This document shows positions 1 to 7,749 of a stretch of DNA of 64,000 nt, in pieces; position 1 is the stretch's first letter; the number at the start of each line of letters is the position of its first letter. Location: the NCBI GenBank assembly GCA_963169345.1, contig CAUJCT010000030.1, positions 1-64,000 on the forward strand. The letters are read 5' to 3'. The position numbers and the translations under genes were made by a program. The notes beneath the pieces were generated by a model. The model did no database searches. It was given only the letters and a program-made list of their open reading frames with translations, and was not told the DNA's origin. This DNA is from Bacteroidota bacterium. GTDB taxonomy: Bacteria > Bacteroidota > Bacteroidia > NS11-12g > UBA955.

Positions 1-115
1 GAAAAACAAAATGAGCGTAATCAATGCGATAAGGAATAAACTGATTCATAGAATTTTTGCTTGCGTTAACCAAAATAGAATGTTTGAAAAAAATTATCAA
101 CCACGACTTGTTTGA
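1..115 (+). CDS. IS110-family transposase, C-terminal fragment
   Basis: The frame is open from the left edge of the window and stops at TGA 113-115, so only about the last 37 residues are visible. They contain NAIRNKLIHRIFACVNQNR followed by EKNY, which I recognise as the very C-terminus of IS110-type transposases (DEDD/RuvC-like N-domain, serine C-domain; the catalytic parts lie outside the window). IS110 elements usually lack terminal inverted repeats and target duplications, so I cannot place the element's end. The last 19 bases overlap the 3' end of the opposite-strand membrane protein gene. The rest of the element may be intact or a remnant; this cannot be judged here. Confidence 0.65.
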   Translation, partial: KNKMSVINAIRNKLIHRIFACVNQNRMFEKNYQPRLV

Positions 116-534
116 ATCATAGAAATCGATTCAGCTTCCCCCTCGCCGTAACTTTTATGTGCTTTCGCTGCCAGCATCAACAATATCCCTATAATGAAAA
201 TAGAGCCAGTGATTTCGAGTAAGAGGACACCGAGTTCGAAGTTGTCGATGCGAATAAAAAAGAGCCAGATGGAGTAGCCTATAATGAGCAGAGAAAGACT
301 ATAAACAATGATACCCGCGGCTTTTAGTCGACCGAATATGGCCATGACCAATGTCAAACCAAGCACCCAGCAAAATCCTGAAACCAGCAATTGATAAGCA
401 CCCGGCCAATGTAAAGTTTTAAAAACAAAGCCTATTAAATAAATCGGCATCCCCGCAATAGTCAGTCGACGAATCAACTTCCATCTGTCTTGTTTCATTT
501 CTGGTGCATCTAGGATATCTTGGTTTTGGTTCAT
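97..534 (-). CDS. GldL-like four-helix membrane protein
   Basis: A 145-residue integral membrane protein with four hydrophobic segments at about 24-43, 47-67, 72-93 and 102-122. The end of the first helix carries FKTLHWPGA, which matches the short K-x-x-HWPGA signature at the start of GldL, the inner-membrane motor protein of gliding and type IX secretion. It lacks the long cytoplasmic domain of GldL, so it is better read as a small GldL-N-terminal-like protein of unknown role. Its last residues (QTSRG) are encoded within the 3' end of the transposase gene on the other strand, so the native C-terminus may have been replaced by IS sequence. A near-consensus TAAATTG lies just upstream of its ATG. 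Confidence 0.6.
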   Translation of the reverse strand: MNQNQDILDAPEMKQDRWKLIRRLTIAGMPIYLIGFVFKTLHWPGAYQLLVSGFCWVLGLTLVMAIFGRLKAAGIIVYSLSLLIIGYSIWLFFIRIDNFELGVLLLEITGSIFIIGILLMLAAKAHKSYGEGEAESISMIQTSRG

Positions 535-567
535 GGATGCAATTTAGTGGAAAATAATTAAAAAGAT

Positions 568-672
568 TTAGATCGCAGAACGAGGGTAGAACACGCAAAA
601 CACGCAGAAAGGTGAGCCCGTCCCGTCTTATACGGGAGCATTTGACGCGGCAATGGGTTTGCTTACGCAAAC
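568..672 (-). repeat. Composite hairpin element, copy 1
   Basis: First copy of a dispersed intergenic element, read on the minus strand. It has a GTTTGC-GTAA-GCAAAC hairpin (657-672), a TTGCC...GGCA-type motif containing GCGTCAAA, an optional CCCGT...ACGGG hairpin (622-636), and a tail rich in CGCAGAA/ACACGC words that ends near the GldL-like gene start. A second CCCGTA/TACGGG inverted repeat follows at 680-711. The gap 535-827 holds no credible gene. Confidence 0.7.
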
Positions 673-751
673 GGAATTCGTCCCGTAAGATTAGGTATCG
701 GGATACGGGACTTGGAATACGGATAAACATAAGGAGTGTCGGCAAGCTCTA

Positions 752-783
752 CGACTTAACGACTTAACAACTTAACGACTTAA
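752..783 (+). repeat. Octamer array, 4 units of 8 bp
   Basis: Four contiguous 8-bp units, CGACTTAA, CGACTTAA, CAACTTAA and CGACTTAA, directly upstream of the dapD promoter. The same octamer set recurs at 7750-7781, 7935-7958 and 12305-12344. Confidence 0.85.
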
Positions 784-804
784 CTTCCCTTCATCTTTTC
801 CCCT

Positions 805-812
805 TATCTTTG
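805..812 (+). promoter_or_regulatory. Bacteroidota -7 box for dapD
   Basis: TATCTTTG matches TAnnTTTG and lies 15 bases before the ATG at 828. No clear -33 TTTG is seen; the octamer array occupies that place. Confidence 0.65.
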
Positions 813-827
813 CCCTATTATTTTATT

Positions 828-1658
828 ATGATAGATACTCAGAATCTTAGATCCATTATTGAAGCGGCCTGGGACAACCGTGAGCTGCTTAAAGAAGCCA
901 ATACTCAGACAGCAGTGCGTGCACTCATCGAATCTTTAGATAAAGGTCAGGTACGTGTAGCCGAACCTAAAGCCGATGGCAGTGGCTGGCAAGTCAATGA
1001 GTGGGTGAAGAAAGGTGTGATTCTCTATTTCCCTATTCAGAATATCGAAACGGATAACATAGGTCCGTATGAAATCTGTGATAAAATTCCGCTGAAAAAA
1101 GATTACGCTTCTCAGGGTGTGAGAGCCGTTATGGGCTCTGTTGCCCGTTATGGTGCATTCATCAACAAAGGGGTAATTCTTATGCCAGGTTTTGTGAATA
1201 TTGGTGCTTATGTGGATAGCGGCACTATGGTAGATACCTGGGCGACTGTAGGCAGTTGTGCCCAGATTGGCAAAAATGTGCACCTTAGTGGTGGCGTTGG
1301 AATTGGTGGTGTTTTAGAGCCTGTTCAAGCTGCTCCGGTTATCATCGAAGACGATTGCTTCATCGGTTCAAGATGTATCGTTGTAGAAGGTGCTCACATT
1401 GGCAAAGAAGCTGTTTTAGGTGCTGGTGTGACTATCACTATGTCAACTAAAATTATTGATGTTACAGGACCAGAACCTGTGACTTATAAAGGTTATGTAC
1501 CTGAGAGAAGCGTGGTCATTCCGGGCTCGCATGAGAAAGAATTCCCAGCCGGTAAATACCATGTGCCTTGTGCGCTCATCATTGGAAAACGCAAGCCTAG
1601 CACTGATCTGAAAACATCTCTCAATGATGCTTTGAGAGATTTTAATGTTGCAGTTTGA
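828..1658 (+). CDS. dapD: 2,3,4,5-tetrahydropyridine-2,6-dicarboxylate N-succinyltransferase
   Basis: DapD transfers succinyl from succinyl-CoA to tetrahydrodipicolinate in the succinylase branch of lysine/meso-diaminopimelate synthesis (cytoplasm). The 276-residue product has the usual family length. An N-terminal helical domain is followed by a left-handed beta-helix of hexapeptide repeats at roughly residues 105-210 (NIGAYVDSG, GGVGIGGVLEP, IGSRCIVVEGAHIG, LGAGVTIT) and a C-terminal segment ending near KTSLNDALRDF. I start it at ATG 828 (MIDTQNLRS) because the -7 box ends at 812; the frame upstream only offers a TTG inside that box. Its stop codon overlaps the ATG of the next gene (TGATG), indicating one transcript. 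Confidence 0.95.
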   Translation: MIDTQNLRSIIEAAWDNRELLKEANTQTAVRALIESLDKGQVRVAEPKADGSGWQVNEWVKKGVILYFPIQNIETDNIGPYEICDKIPLKKDYASQGVRAVMGSVARYGAFINKGVILMPGFVNIGAYVDSGTMVDTWATVGSCAQIGKNVHLSGGVGIGGVLEPVQAAPVIIEDDCFIGSRCIVVEGAHIGKEAVLGAGVTITMSTKIIDVTGPEPVTYKGYVPERSVVIPGSHEKEFPAGKYHVPCALIIGKRKPSTDLKTSLNDALRDFNVAV

Positions 1659-2746
1659 TGAAAATCGGATACGACGCCAAGCGGTATTTTCACAACAAAA
1701 CGGGACTCGGTAATTACAGTCGCGACTTAGTGAATGCCGTTATAGCATCACATCCTGAAGATCAGTTTTTCTTATTCGATACCAAACCTCAGATTGAAGG
1801 TTTAGCTCCCAATACCATTGCTGTTCCGCCTGGAAATGGCATTCCATTTTTATCGACCAGCTTTTTGTGGCGACCCTATTTCATGCGTCGTGAAATGGCG
1901 AAATATATGTTGGATGTTTTTCATGGTTTAAGCAATGAATTGCCATTTGGAAAATACCCAACCGCTATTAAAAAAATCGTGACCATACACGATGTTATTT
2001 TCAAACACTACCCCGAACATTATCCGGCCTTCGATCGTTTTGTATACGACAAAAAAACGGGGCATGCTGTAAAGATTGCAGACAGAATCATTGCCACCAG
2101 TAAAACCACCGCAGATGATTTAATTCAGTTTTATGATGCTGATGCTTCAAAATTGCATGTGGTTTATCAGTCATGCGGAGATGCACATCGCCAGCAATAC
2201 GACAATTTAGCCATAACTGTTTTCAGAAATCAACATCAGATTCCTGAAAACAGTTTCTTATACCTCAGCAGTTTCCAGACACGTAAAAATCACTTACAGT
2301 TGCTCAAGGCTTTTGCTTTGTACAAAGGCACTTACAAACTGGTCTTAGCCGGCAAACCCGGAGAAACATTAAGTACTTGTAAACAATACATTCAGGACAA
2401 TCAACTGAGCAATAAAGTAGTGATTTTAGAAAGCCTGGAAAACAAAGATTTGCCATTGCTTTACAGAGCTTGTTCTGCATTTGTTTATCCGAGTATGATA
2501 GAGGGATTTGGAATTCCATTGATTGAAGCGGCACAGGCGGGCATACCAATAGCGGTGAATGATGTCAATATCTTCAGAGAACTGGCACCTGAGGGCAGTT
2601 TGTATTTCAAAGCAGGAGATGTGCAGCATTTCGCTTTGCAATTAGAGGCATTAAGTCGAGAACCAAAAAGAGATTACAGCAGTTTTCTAAAAGCATTTGA
2701 ACCAACTGAGCAAGCGAATGCGGTTTATGAGTTGTATCGTTTTTGA
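1658..2746 (+). CDS. Glycosyltransferase family 4 (GT-B)
   Basis: A 362-residue cytoplasmic or peripheral GT-B glycosyltransferase. The N-terminal Rossmann half carries the typical TGLGNYSRDLV loop (about residue 15-25). The C-terminal half has the donor-site signature SMIEGFGIPLIEAAQAGIP with the E-x7-E arrangement, preceded by FQTRKNHLQLLKAF, as in GT4 mannosyl- and galactosyl-type transferases. The acceptor and sugar cannot be named from sequence. The ATG at 1658 shares one base with the dapD stop, so the two are almost certainly co-transcribed although no metabolic link is obvious. The gene ends just before a long repeat-filled gap. Confidence 0.85.
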   Translation: MKIGYDAKRYFHNKTGLGNYSRDLVNAVIASHPEDQFFLFDTKPQIEGLAPNTIAVPPGNGIPFLSTSFLWRPYFMRREMAKYMLDVFHGLSNELPFGKYPTAIKKIVTIHDVIFKHYPEHYPAFDRFVYDKKTGHAVKIADRIIATSKTTADDLIQFYDADASKLHVVYQSCGDAHRQQYDNLAITVFRNQHQIPENSFLYLSSFQTRKNHLQLLKAFALYKGTYKLVLAGKPGETLSTCKQYIQDNQLSNKVVILESLENKDLPLLYRACSAFVYPSMIEGFGIPLIEAAQAGIPIAVNDVNIFRELAPEGSLYFKAGDVQHFALQLEALSREPKRDYSSFLKAFEPTEQANAVYELYRF

Positions 2747-2764
2747 ATTCCGTTTTGTGTTCCG

Positions 2765-2887
2765 TTAGTAGAACGCAGAACTGGGAAAGAACACGCAAAA
2801 CACGCAGAAAGGATTGTTGCCTTTGACACGGCAGGGTTTGCTTGCGCAAACTGGAACGCACGGAAAGAGGTTAAGTCTTTAAGTTGT
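2765..2887 (-). repeat. Composite hairpin element, copy 2
   Basis: Read on the minus strand: octamer-like units (CAACTTAA, AGACTTAA), CCTCTTTCCGTG, the hairpin GTTTGC-GCAA-GCAAAC (2836-2851), a TGCC-GTGTCAAA-GGCA stem, then a TTCTGCG-rich tail ending at TTCTAC. This is one of the most complete copies and shows the module order clearly. Confidence 0.75.
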
Positions 2888-2969
2888 AGGATTATCAATA
2901 AACTTGAAGCTTTTGTACAATATGAAGATATATACACGAAGCTCCGTGGACTTAATAACTTAAAATTTT

Positions 2970-3015
2970 CCGAAATCTATCAGCGATAATCCCTCCGCTT
3001 AATGCGGATAGTTCG
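2970..3015 (-). repeat. 46-bp repeat with TCCGC/GCGGA hairpin, copy 1
   Basis: CCGAAATCTATC... through the hairpin TCCGC-TTAAT-GCGGA to GATAGTTCG. An inverted, nearly identical 45-bp copy lies at 12176-12220. Both sit next to a short AACGCAGATAGCGCAGAA-like stretch (3079-3108 and 12095-12113). Confidence 0.7.
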
Positions 3016-3125
3016 CTAAACTTTGTTTAAATAATAACATAGAATTAATACGGCATCTTATACATCCTTGAATTACATATTCTGCGCTATCTGCGTTAAA
3101 AAAACGGACCAGAGGCGGATTGGGA

Positions 3126-3225
3126 GGTAGAACGCAGAACTGGGAAAGAACACGCAAAACACTCAGAAAGGGTTGTGCCCTTTGATACGGCAATTGGTTT
3201 GCTTGCGCAAACAAAATACGCAGAA
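3126..3225 (-). repeat. Composite hairpin element, copy 3
   Basis: Same modules as copy 2 in the same orientation: hairpin GTTTGC-GCAA-GCAAAC (3197-3212), GCC...GTATCAAA...GGC stem, and a tail with GTTCTTTCCCAGTTCTGCG that matches copy 2 almost base for base. The gap 2747-3518 holds only these repeats; short open frames inside it follow the repeats and are not genes. Confidence 0.75.
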
Positions 3226-3318
3226 AATGGCAGAATACTCTGAAGGGGTTCAATGCAGTTATGCCTTAATAAATTAAGAAAAACACAATTAAAATTCTGC
3301 GGTATCTGCTTTAAAATG

Positions 3319-3447
3319 TCCTAAACATAATAAGATGAAAAACTGTTGACTTCCACTACACTATCAGCGACATCTGCCGGTATCCTGCAAAGCAGGTATG
3401 CCGTTCCCAAATCGAAAAAAACAAGAGAATTAAAAATAAAATTCTGT
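3319..3447 (+). repeat. 120-bp repeat with CGGTAT hairpin, copy 1
   Basis: A stretch of about 125 bp sharing most positions with 5403-5530. The best-conserved part is GACATCTGCCGGTATCCTGC, followed by an inverted arm GCAGGTATGCCG, so the centre can fold into a hairpin. Adjacent to a GTGCAGTTCTGCGT word in both copies. Confidence 0.65.
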
Positions 3448-3518
3448 GCAGTTCTGCGTTAAAAAAAGGGTCTCTTTATTAGACATGCATCGCCAGGTAA
3501 ACCAACGCCCATATTTAC

Positions 3519-4382
3519 TCAGACTATAGACGCCAGCAGTCCTCCAGTATGAATACACAAAACCTTATGATGCCCCTCAATCACCCCCAACTTGATCAAA
3601 TCATCCAAAGCCATTAACATTTTACCTGTATAAACAGCTTCAGTCTTAATACCGGTTTCACCATAAAAATCTTTTATGAATTGCATCAACTCATCATCCG
3701 ATTTAGCATACTTGCCTCTGTGGTAGTCGTGCAAAATTTGATAGTATTGAGTGTTATAAGGGGCCAGTTTCTTATCTAAATCAAAATTGTTTTTTAGCGA
3801 ACTGATGCCCAATACTTTTGTAGGTAAAGTTCTCCTCTCAATTTCAGCAACAATACCCTCCATCGTAGTGCCTGTACCCATTGAAAGCACAATAAAATCG
3901 TAGGTCTTGCTTAAATCATCCAGAATCTCTGCGCAACCAGGCAATGCCATTGGATGATCCCCTCCTTCTGAAACAAACAGAGCTTTATCCGAATCAGGAA
4001 AATGTGTCTGGAACAAAGCTTCTTTATTTCTGAAATCAGTTCGGTTAACATGTATCAGTTGCATACCGTTTTCAATGCATAACGATTCGTAATGATTGAG
4101 CGCTCTTTCTTCGTCACCTCTGACGAAACCAACAGTTTGTATTCCGAAGTAATGTCCGGCAAAGGCCGTCGCTACTAAGTGATTGCTGTAGGCTCCGCCA
4201 AATGTCACCAATTGTTTGAACCCATTCTCCTGTGCATATTGAATGATGTATTTGAGTTTACGCCACTTGTTTCCTGAAACTATGGGGTGAATCAAATCAT
4301 CGCGTAGCAAATCGAATTCAAAACCATTGCCAATTAAACTTGTACGAATGGTATCCACACGACTGCTTTGAAAGGGAAACAT
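3519..4382 (-). CDS. PLP-dependent D-cysteine desulfhydrase / ACC deaminase family enzyme
   Basis: A 287-residue fold-type II PLP enzyme. The Schiff-base lysine is expected at K39 in SGNKWRKLKY, and the family phosphate-binding/substrate loop GGAYSNH follows at about 74-80. The GTGTTMEG stretch supplies the second phosphate contact. Members deaminate D-cysteine (to pyruvate, sulfide, ammonia) or 1-aminocyclopropane-1-carboxylate; sequence alone does not decide which. I start at ATG 4382 (MFPFQSS) because a perfect -7 box ends four bases upstream and family members begin at this point; the longer frame would run into the promoter. It stands alone between repeat-rich DNA and a divergent lipase gene. 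Confidence 0.85.
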   Translation of the reverse strand: MFPFQSSRVDTIRTSLIGNGFEFDLLRDDLIHPIVSGNKWRKLKYIIQYAQENGFKQLVTFGGAYSNHLVATAFAGHYFGIQTVGFVRGDEERALNHYESLCIENGMQLIHVNRTDFRNKEALFQTHFPDSDKALFVSEGGDHPMALPGCAEILDDLSKTYDFIVLSMGTGTTMEGIVAEIERRTLPTKVLGISSLKNNFDLDKKLAPYNTQYYQILHDYHRGKYAKSDDELMQFIKDFYGETGIKTEAVYTGKMLMALDDLIKLGVIEGHHKVLCIHTGGLLASIV

Positions 4383-4386
4383 ATTG

Positions 4387-4394
4387 CAAAGGTA
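4387..4394 (-). promoter_or_regulatory. -7 box, desulfhydrase-like gene
   Basis: TACCTTTG on the minus strand, then CAAT, then the ATG. Only four bases separate box and start codon, so the mRNA would be leaderless or nearly so. Confidence 0.7.
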
Positions 4395-4500
4395 TAATTT
4401 ATATTGATTCACTCCCCTTCAATTAATGAAAGACAAAAATGGCGGATAAAGAGAATTCCTAAGATGATATTAATTACATCCGTACATAATAATTTATACT

Positions 4501-4508
4501 TAAATTTG
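4501..4508 (+). promoter_or_regulatory. -7 box, patatin gene
   Basis: TAAATTTG, ten bases before the ATG at 4519. Confidence 0.65.
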
Positions 4509-4518
4509 TCCTTACATC

Positions 4519-5289
4519 ATGCAGCAAAAAATAGGATTAACACTATCGGGTGGAGGGGCAAGAGGCATTGCTCATCTTGGCGTGATAAAAGCCTTGCAGG
4601 AAATGAGAATTGGCATAGACAGAATTGCCGGAACCAGTGCAGGTGCAATAATTGGCGCATTTGTATCCGCGGGATTTAAAACCGACGAAATTTTAAAAAT
4701 AGCCAAAGAGAAAACCTTTTTTGGTTTCTCCAACTTATTGATAGGCAAACCCGGCTTATTCGACATGAAAACATTCGAAGAAGTTTACAAAGCATATTTT
4801 CCTCATAATGCCATTGAAAAACTACCTATTCCCCTTACCATAGTTGCAACCGATATTGTAAATGGAGAAGTCAAATATTTTGATCAGGGTGATTTGAACC
4901 AGGCATTAAAAGCTTCCTCTTGTGTCCCATTGGTATTTCAGCCAGTCAAGTACGATGGCACTATATTATTGGATGGAGGAATTTTAAACAATTTTCCAAT
5001 TGAACCTTTAAAAGGCAATTGCGATAAAATCATCGGTGTTCATGTCAATTCACTGAGTAAGAATTTCAACGAAGTACACATGAAAGATTTGCTAGACAGA
5101 AGCTTCCACTTCGCATTAAATAAAGACGTATTGGAAAAATCGATAAAATGCGATGTTTTTATAGAGCCTCCAAACATGAGTCGATTTGGCATGTTTGACA
5201 TGAGCAAGTTAGATGAGATGTTTGAATTTGCATACACCTTCACAAAAGGCATAGAGGAAGACATCTTGAAAGGTTTGGGGACCGAGTAA
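4519..5289 (+). CDS. Patatin-like phospholipase (RssA/NTE type)
   Basis: A 256-residue serine hydrolase with all patatin landmarks: the oxyanion loop SGGGARG (10-16), the nucleophile elbow GTSAG with Ser40, and the dyad aspartate D152 in LDGGILNNFP. No signal peptide or membrane anchor is visible, so it is probably a cytoplasmic or peripheral acylhydrolase of the RssA/NTE subgroup; the lipid substrate is unknown. The gene is transcribed alone from its own promoter, divergent from the PLP enzyme, and is followed by a 560-bp repeat-filled gap. Confidence 0.88.
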   Translation: MQQKIGLTLSGGGARGIAHLGVIKALQEMRIGIDRIAGTSAGAIIGAFVSAGFKTDEILKIAKEKTFFGFSNLLIGKPGLFDMKTFEEVYKAYFPHNAIEKLPIPLTIVATDIVNGEVKYFDQGDLNQALKASSCVPLVFQPVKYDGTILLDGGILNNFPIEPLKGNCDKIIGVHVNSLSKNFNEVHMKDLLDRSFHFALNKDVLEKSIKCDVFIEPPNMSRFGMFDMSKLDEMFEFAYTFTKGIEEDILKGLGTE

Positions 5290-5402
5290 TTTGCTATTCA
5301 ATTGTCCCCTCTTTCTCTTAACGCAGATATCGCAGACTTTTATTAATTGGTTATCATACACATTACAAAAAAATAATTCTGTGCAGTTCTGCGTCAAAAA
5401 AA

Positions 5403-5530
5403 GCCCCAAACATTAAAGTTGAAATACTGTTGCTTTGCACTAAACTATCAACGACATCTGCCGGTATCCTGCAAAGCTGGTATACCGTCCCTACATCGAA
5501 AAAACAACACATTAAAAATTACATTTTCTG
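5403..5530 (+). repeat. 120-bp repeat with CGGTAT hairpin, copy 2
   Basis: Second copy of the repeat at 3319-3447, same orientation. Here the inverted arms read CGGTATCC and GGTATACCG around TGCAAAGCT; differences from copy 1 partly keep the stem paired. Confidence 0.65.
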
Positions 5531-5571
5531 TGTGATCCGTGTGTTCTTTCTTAGTTCTGTGATCTACCTCT
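5523..5571 (+). repeat. Tail module of the composite element, isolated copy
   Basis: About 50 bp (CATTTTCTGTGTGATCCGTG ... GTGATCTACCTC) that is repeated almost exactly at 5726-5774. Only the CTGCG/GTGTTC tail of the composite element is present. Confidence 0.7.
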
Positions 5572-5587
5572 GTATCCACCGCGAAAC

Positions 5588-5775
5588 AATTCAGCTATTC
5601 AGCTATTCAACAGCGAAGCGATTCAGCCTTTCCCTTCCGTGTCTTCTGCCCGTTTCTGCGCATTTAGTTGCTTTAGCAACCGCCGCGTCAAAGTCTAGTA
5701 TCCCGTATCATACGTGACGGGATTACATTTTCTGCGTGATCCGTGTGTTCTTTCTTAGTTCTGTGATCTACCTCC
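5588..5775 (+). repeat. Octamer array plus composite element, copy 4
   Basis: Starts with five in-phase 8-bp units (AATTCAGC, TATTCAGC, TATTCAAC, AGCGAAGC, GATTCAGC; 5588-5627). The hairpin variant GTTGC-TTTA-GCAAC (5667-5680) and CCGCGTCAAAG follow. A TCCCGT...ACGGGA inverted repeat (5701-5722) and the tail to CTACCTCC complete it. Confidence 0.7.
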
Positions 5776-5791
5776 TTATCTACTTCGATAC

Positions 5792-5847
5792 GACTCAGCA
5801 ATTTAGCTTTTCAGCAGCGAAGCGACTCAGCCTTTCCTTCAACTCAA
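5792..5847 (+). repeat. Octamer array, 7 units of 8 bp
   Basis: GACTCAGC, AATTTAGC, TTTTCAGC, AGCGAAGC, GACTCAGC, CTTTCCTT and CAACTCAA follow each other without a gap, ending four bases before the stop codon of the minus-strand cyclase gene. Both octamer types (ending AGC and ending AA) occur in this one array. Confidence 0.75.
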
Positions 5848-5850
5848 CCT

Positions 5851-6831
5851 TTAGTAATTCCTCACCACATGCATCAATGTATGACCAACCGCTTTTAATG
5901 TGTTGCGATCAATTGCATCCATATTATCATCGTGTGTATGCCAATATTTACCGAAATGAGATTCAGTAGATGGGTCGGTATCGATGATATCAATCATTGG
6001 AATTTTAGTAGCTTTCATTACATAGAAATGGTCGTCGGTAACAGCTCCTCTTTGAAAGGATTTAAAATATTTGGCATAGCCTAAGTTATTGGCCGTATTC
6101 CATACTTTAGCCAGAAAATTTGGCGCCATAGACATGCTGTAACCTTCGAAACCAAACAAGGCATTTGGAGCACCAACCATATCCAGCAAGATACCAAAAT
6201 CGGCCTTGTAACCAGGGATGTGCAGATTATTGCCCCAGCTTTGCGAACCCAGACAAAAACTGTTCTCTACGGAACCTGAATTATCACCCCAGTCTTCGGC
6301 GTCGAAGAAGATAATATCTACACCAATATCTTCATTTTGCTTTTTAAGTTGCGCCGCCACTTCCATTAACACACCAACACCACTGGCACCATCATTGGCT
6401 CCCAGAATAGGTTTGTTCGCATCTTTATCATCCTGATCTGCAAATGGACGAGTATCCCAGTGGGCACATAATAAAATTCTGCGTGTCGCTTTCGGATTAA
6501 AAACAGCAATAATATTTTGAACCGGTATAGTTTTACCATCGTAGGTTTTGGCACTGGCAACAGGAAGATAAACAGTATCCGCTTTACTTCGCATAAACTT
6601 AACCAGGTACTGGTAACAAGCTGCCCAGCCTTTGCTACCAGGGTATCTTGGACCGAAGTCGACCTGCGCTTTGACATACTCATAAGCACTATCCATATCG
6701 AAGTCGGCCTGCACTTCTTGTTTATCAATTGCCGGAGTATCAGCTGTATTTTCAACAGAATCCTTCTTAGTGTCACTATTATTACAAGCGACTGCAAAAA
6801 GCATTATTGGTAATAGCCATTTTAATTGCAT
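5851..6831 (-). CDS. Type II glutaminyl cyclase-like M28 lipoprotein
   Basis: A 326-residue predicted lipoprotein: signal sequence with lipobox ending at Cys16 (LFAVAC). The rest is an M28 alpha/beta hydrolase with AHWDTRPFAD (about 123-132), zinc ligand D147 in GANDGASG, E179 in DAEDWG, and a C-terminal histidine in HTHDDNMD. These signatures match the single-zinc glutaminyl-peptide cyclotransferases of Bacteroidota (as in Porphyromonas QC), which close N-terminal glutamine to pyroglutamate on exported proteins after signal-peptide cleavage. An aminopeptidase of the same family is the alternative. Start ATG 6831 lies four bases after a perfect -7 box. Confidence 0.82.
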   Translation of the reverse strand: MQLKWLLPIMLFAVACNNSDTKKDSVENTADTPAIDKQEVQADFDMDSAYEYVKAQVDFGPRYPGSKGWAACYQYLVKFMRSKADTVYLPVASAKTYDGKTIPVQNIIAVFNPKATRRILLCAHWDTRPFADQDDKDANKPILGANDGASGVGVLMEVAAQLKKQNEDIGVDIIFFDAEDWGDNSGSVENSFCLGSQSWGNNLHIPGYKADFGILLDMVGAPNALFGFEGYSMSMAPNFLAKVWNTANNLGYAKYFKSFQRGAVTDDHFYVMKATKIPMIDIIDTDPSTESHFGKYWHTHDDNMDAIDRNTLKAVGHTLMHVVRNY

Positions 6832-6835
6832 AGTG

Positions 6836-6843
6836 CAAAGATA
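6836..6843 (-). promoter_or_regulatory. -7 box, glutaminyl cyclase gene
   Basis: TATCTTTG on the minus strand, then CACT, then ATG: a four-base spacing that leaves no room for a leader. Confidence 0.7.
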
Positions 6844-6962
6844 AAGGAAAGCAGAATAGAGTAAAACAGCAGAATCGCGCACCTGCTATTGTGAAACAAA
6901 ACGAGTATTATAAAATTACAAAACAGATACTTCGGAACTTTACATCAACATCTACCGCAAGA

Positions 6963-7529
6963 CTAAAACTGTCTAAACATGATATGCTTACCTTCAATAA
7001 CGGCTTCCAGCTTAGGCATTGTAAACTCTGTTTTGTAGACATGATTAGCGGCGTCCTTCTTAGTAAATTTCATGAAGCCGCTTGCATCTTCTTCGTAATA
7101 GATATCGGTATCGGCAGAATCCAATGCGGCATCATAACCAATCATCAATTCCATATCACCAAGTTTCATAGCATCTTCAGATGTAAAAACGAAATCATAG
7201 TTACTATCTTTTGGAGGCTCAACATCCGAGTAAAAATAAGCTAAGAGAACATCCCCTTTGCCTGTAACTCCTGTAATTTCGTAATTGTCGTGAAATATTT
7301 TAAGTCCGGAAGAGGCGTATAAAAGGCTGTACTCATAGAGATGGTCATTATAAAATCTTCCCCAGACAGTATCTACACTAACAAAAAACTGAGTCAAAGG
7401 CATTTTTTTCCCATCATAGGTGACATAACCACTATTGGTGTTATTATTTGGTGTGTTGTCGTCTTCTTTTTTCTTTTTACAAGAAGCTATTAAAAGCACC
7501 AGAATCGAAAATAAAATTAGATTTTTCAT
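6963..7529 (-). CDS. Lipoprotein of unknown function, paralogue A
   Basis: A 188-residue predicted lipoprotein (lipobox at about LIASC17, then a lysine-rich and asparagine-rich linker). I do not recognise a named family. It is clearly related to the lipoprotein at 11450-12007. Both have VTYDGK/VTYNGE near residue 37, a QFF motif, EYSLLY/EYTLFY, ITG.TGKGDVL in the middle, and a region with YxxxDxxxxxxDxxxY in the C-terminal half. Probably an all-beta surface or periplasmic protein. It lies upstream of the cyclase gene on the same strand, 131 bp away; the cyclase has its own promoter. Confidence 0.7.
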   Translation of the reverse strand: MKNLILFSILVLLIASCKKKKEDDNTPNNNTNSGYVTYDGKKMPLTQFFVSVDTVWGRFYNDHLYEYSLLYASSGLKIFHDNYEITGVTGKGDVLLAYFYSDVEPPKDSNYDFVFTSEDAMKLGDMELMIGYDAALDSADTDIYYEEDASGFMKFTKKDAANHVYKTEFTMPKLEAVIEGKHIMFRQF

Positions 7530-7574
7530 ATTGTTTTTCTGACTGCAAGTTAAGTTTTTTTATTAATTATTCAT

Positions 7575-7695
7575 CAACTCAATCTCCTACTTTTCCGTGC
7601 CTTCCGTTTGCGTAAGCAAACCCCTGCCGTGTCAATCCCGTAAGTACGGGACATTTTTTTCTGCGTATTCAGCGTGTTCTTTCTTTGTTCTGCGT
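7575..7695 (+). repeat. Composite hairpin element, copy 5
   Basis: Begins near CAACTCAA, then CTTTTCCGTG, the hairpin GTTTGC-GTAA-GCAAAC (7606-7621), TGCCGTGTCAA, the optional TCCCGTA-AG-TACGGGA hairpin (7636-7651) and the TTCTGCG tail. Confidence 0.75.
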
Positions 7696-7749
7696 TCTAA
7701 TTCCCCTCAACTCCCCATTCCAAAATCATCAAACCAACCTTAATCCCCA

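Noticed and set aside
419-745. Open frame of 108 codons upstream of dapD, and similar frames at 2607-2861, 2999-3253, 7685-7942 and 11260-11577
   Set aside because: They share the peptide themes FAQAN..CRVK and RVLRVLSQFCVL only because the composite DNA repeat stays open in one frame. They follow the repeat, not a gene, and have no start signals.
752-783. Iterons of a replication origin
   Set aside because: Octamer arrays recur at seven places near unrelated promoters, and no dnaA, replication initiator or AT-rich unwinding element accompanies them.
5430-5969. Two frames of 95 and 77 codons in the gap before the cyclase gene
   Set aside because: They consist of repeat and octamer sequence, and the second runs into the cyclase gene on the other strand.
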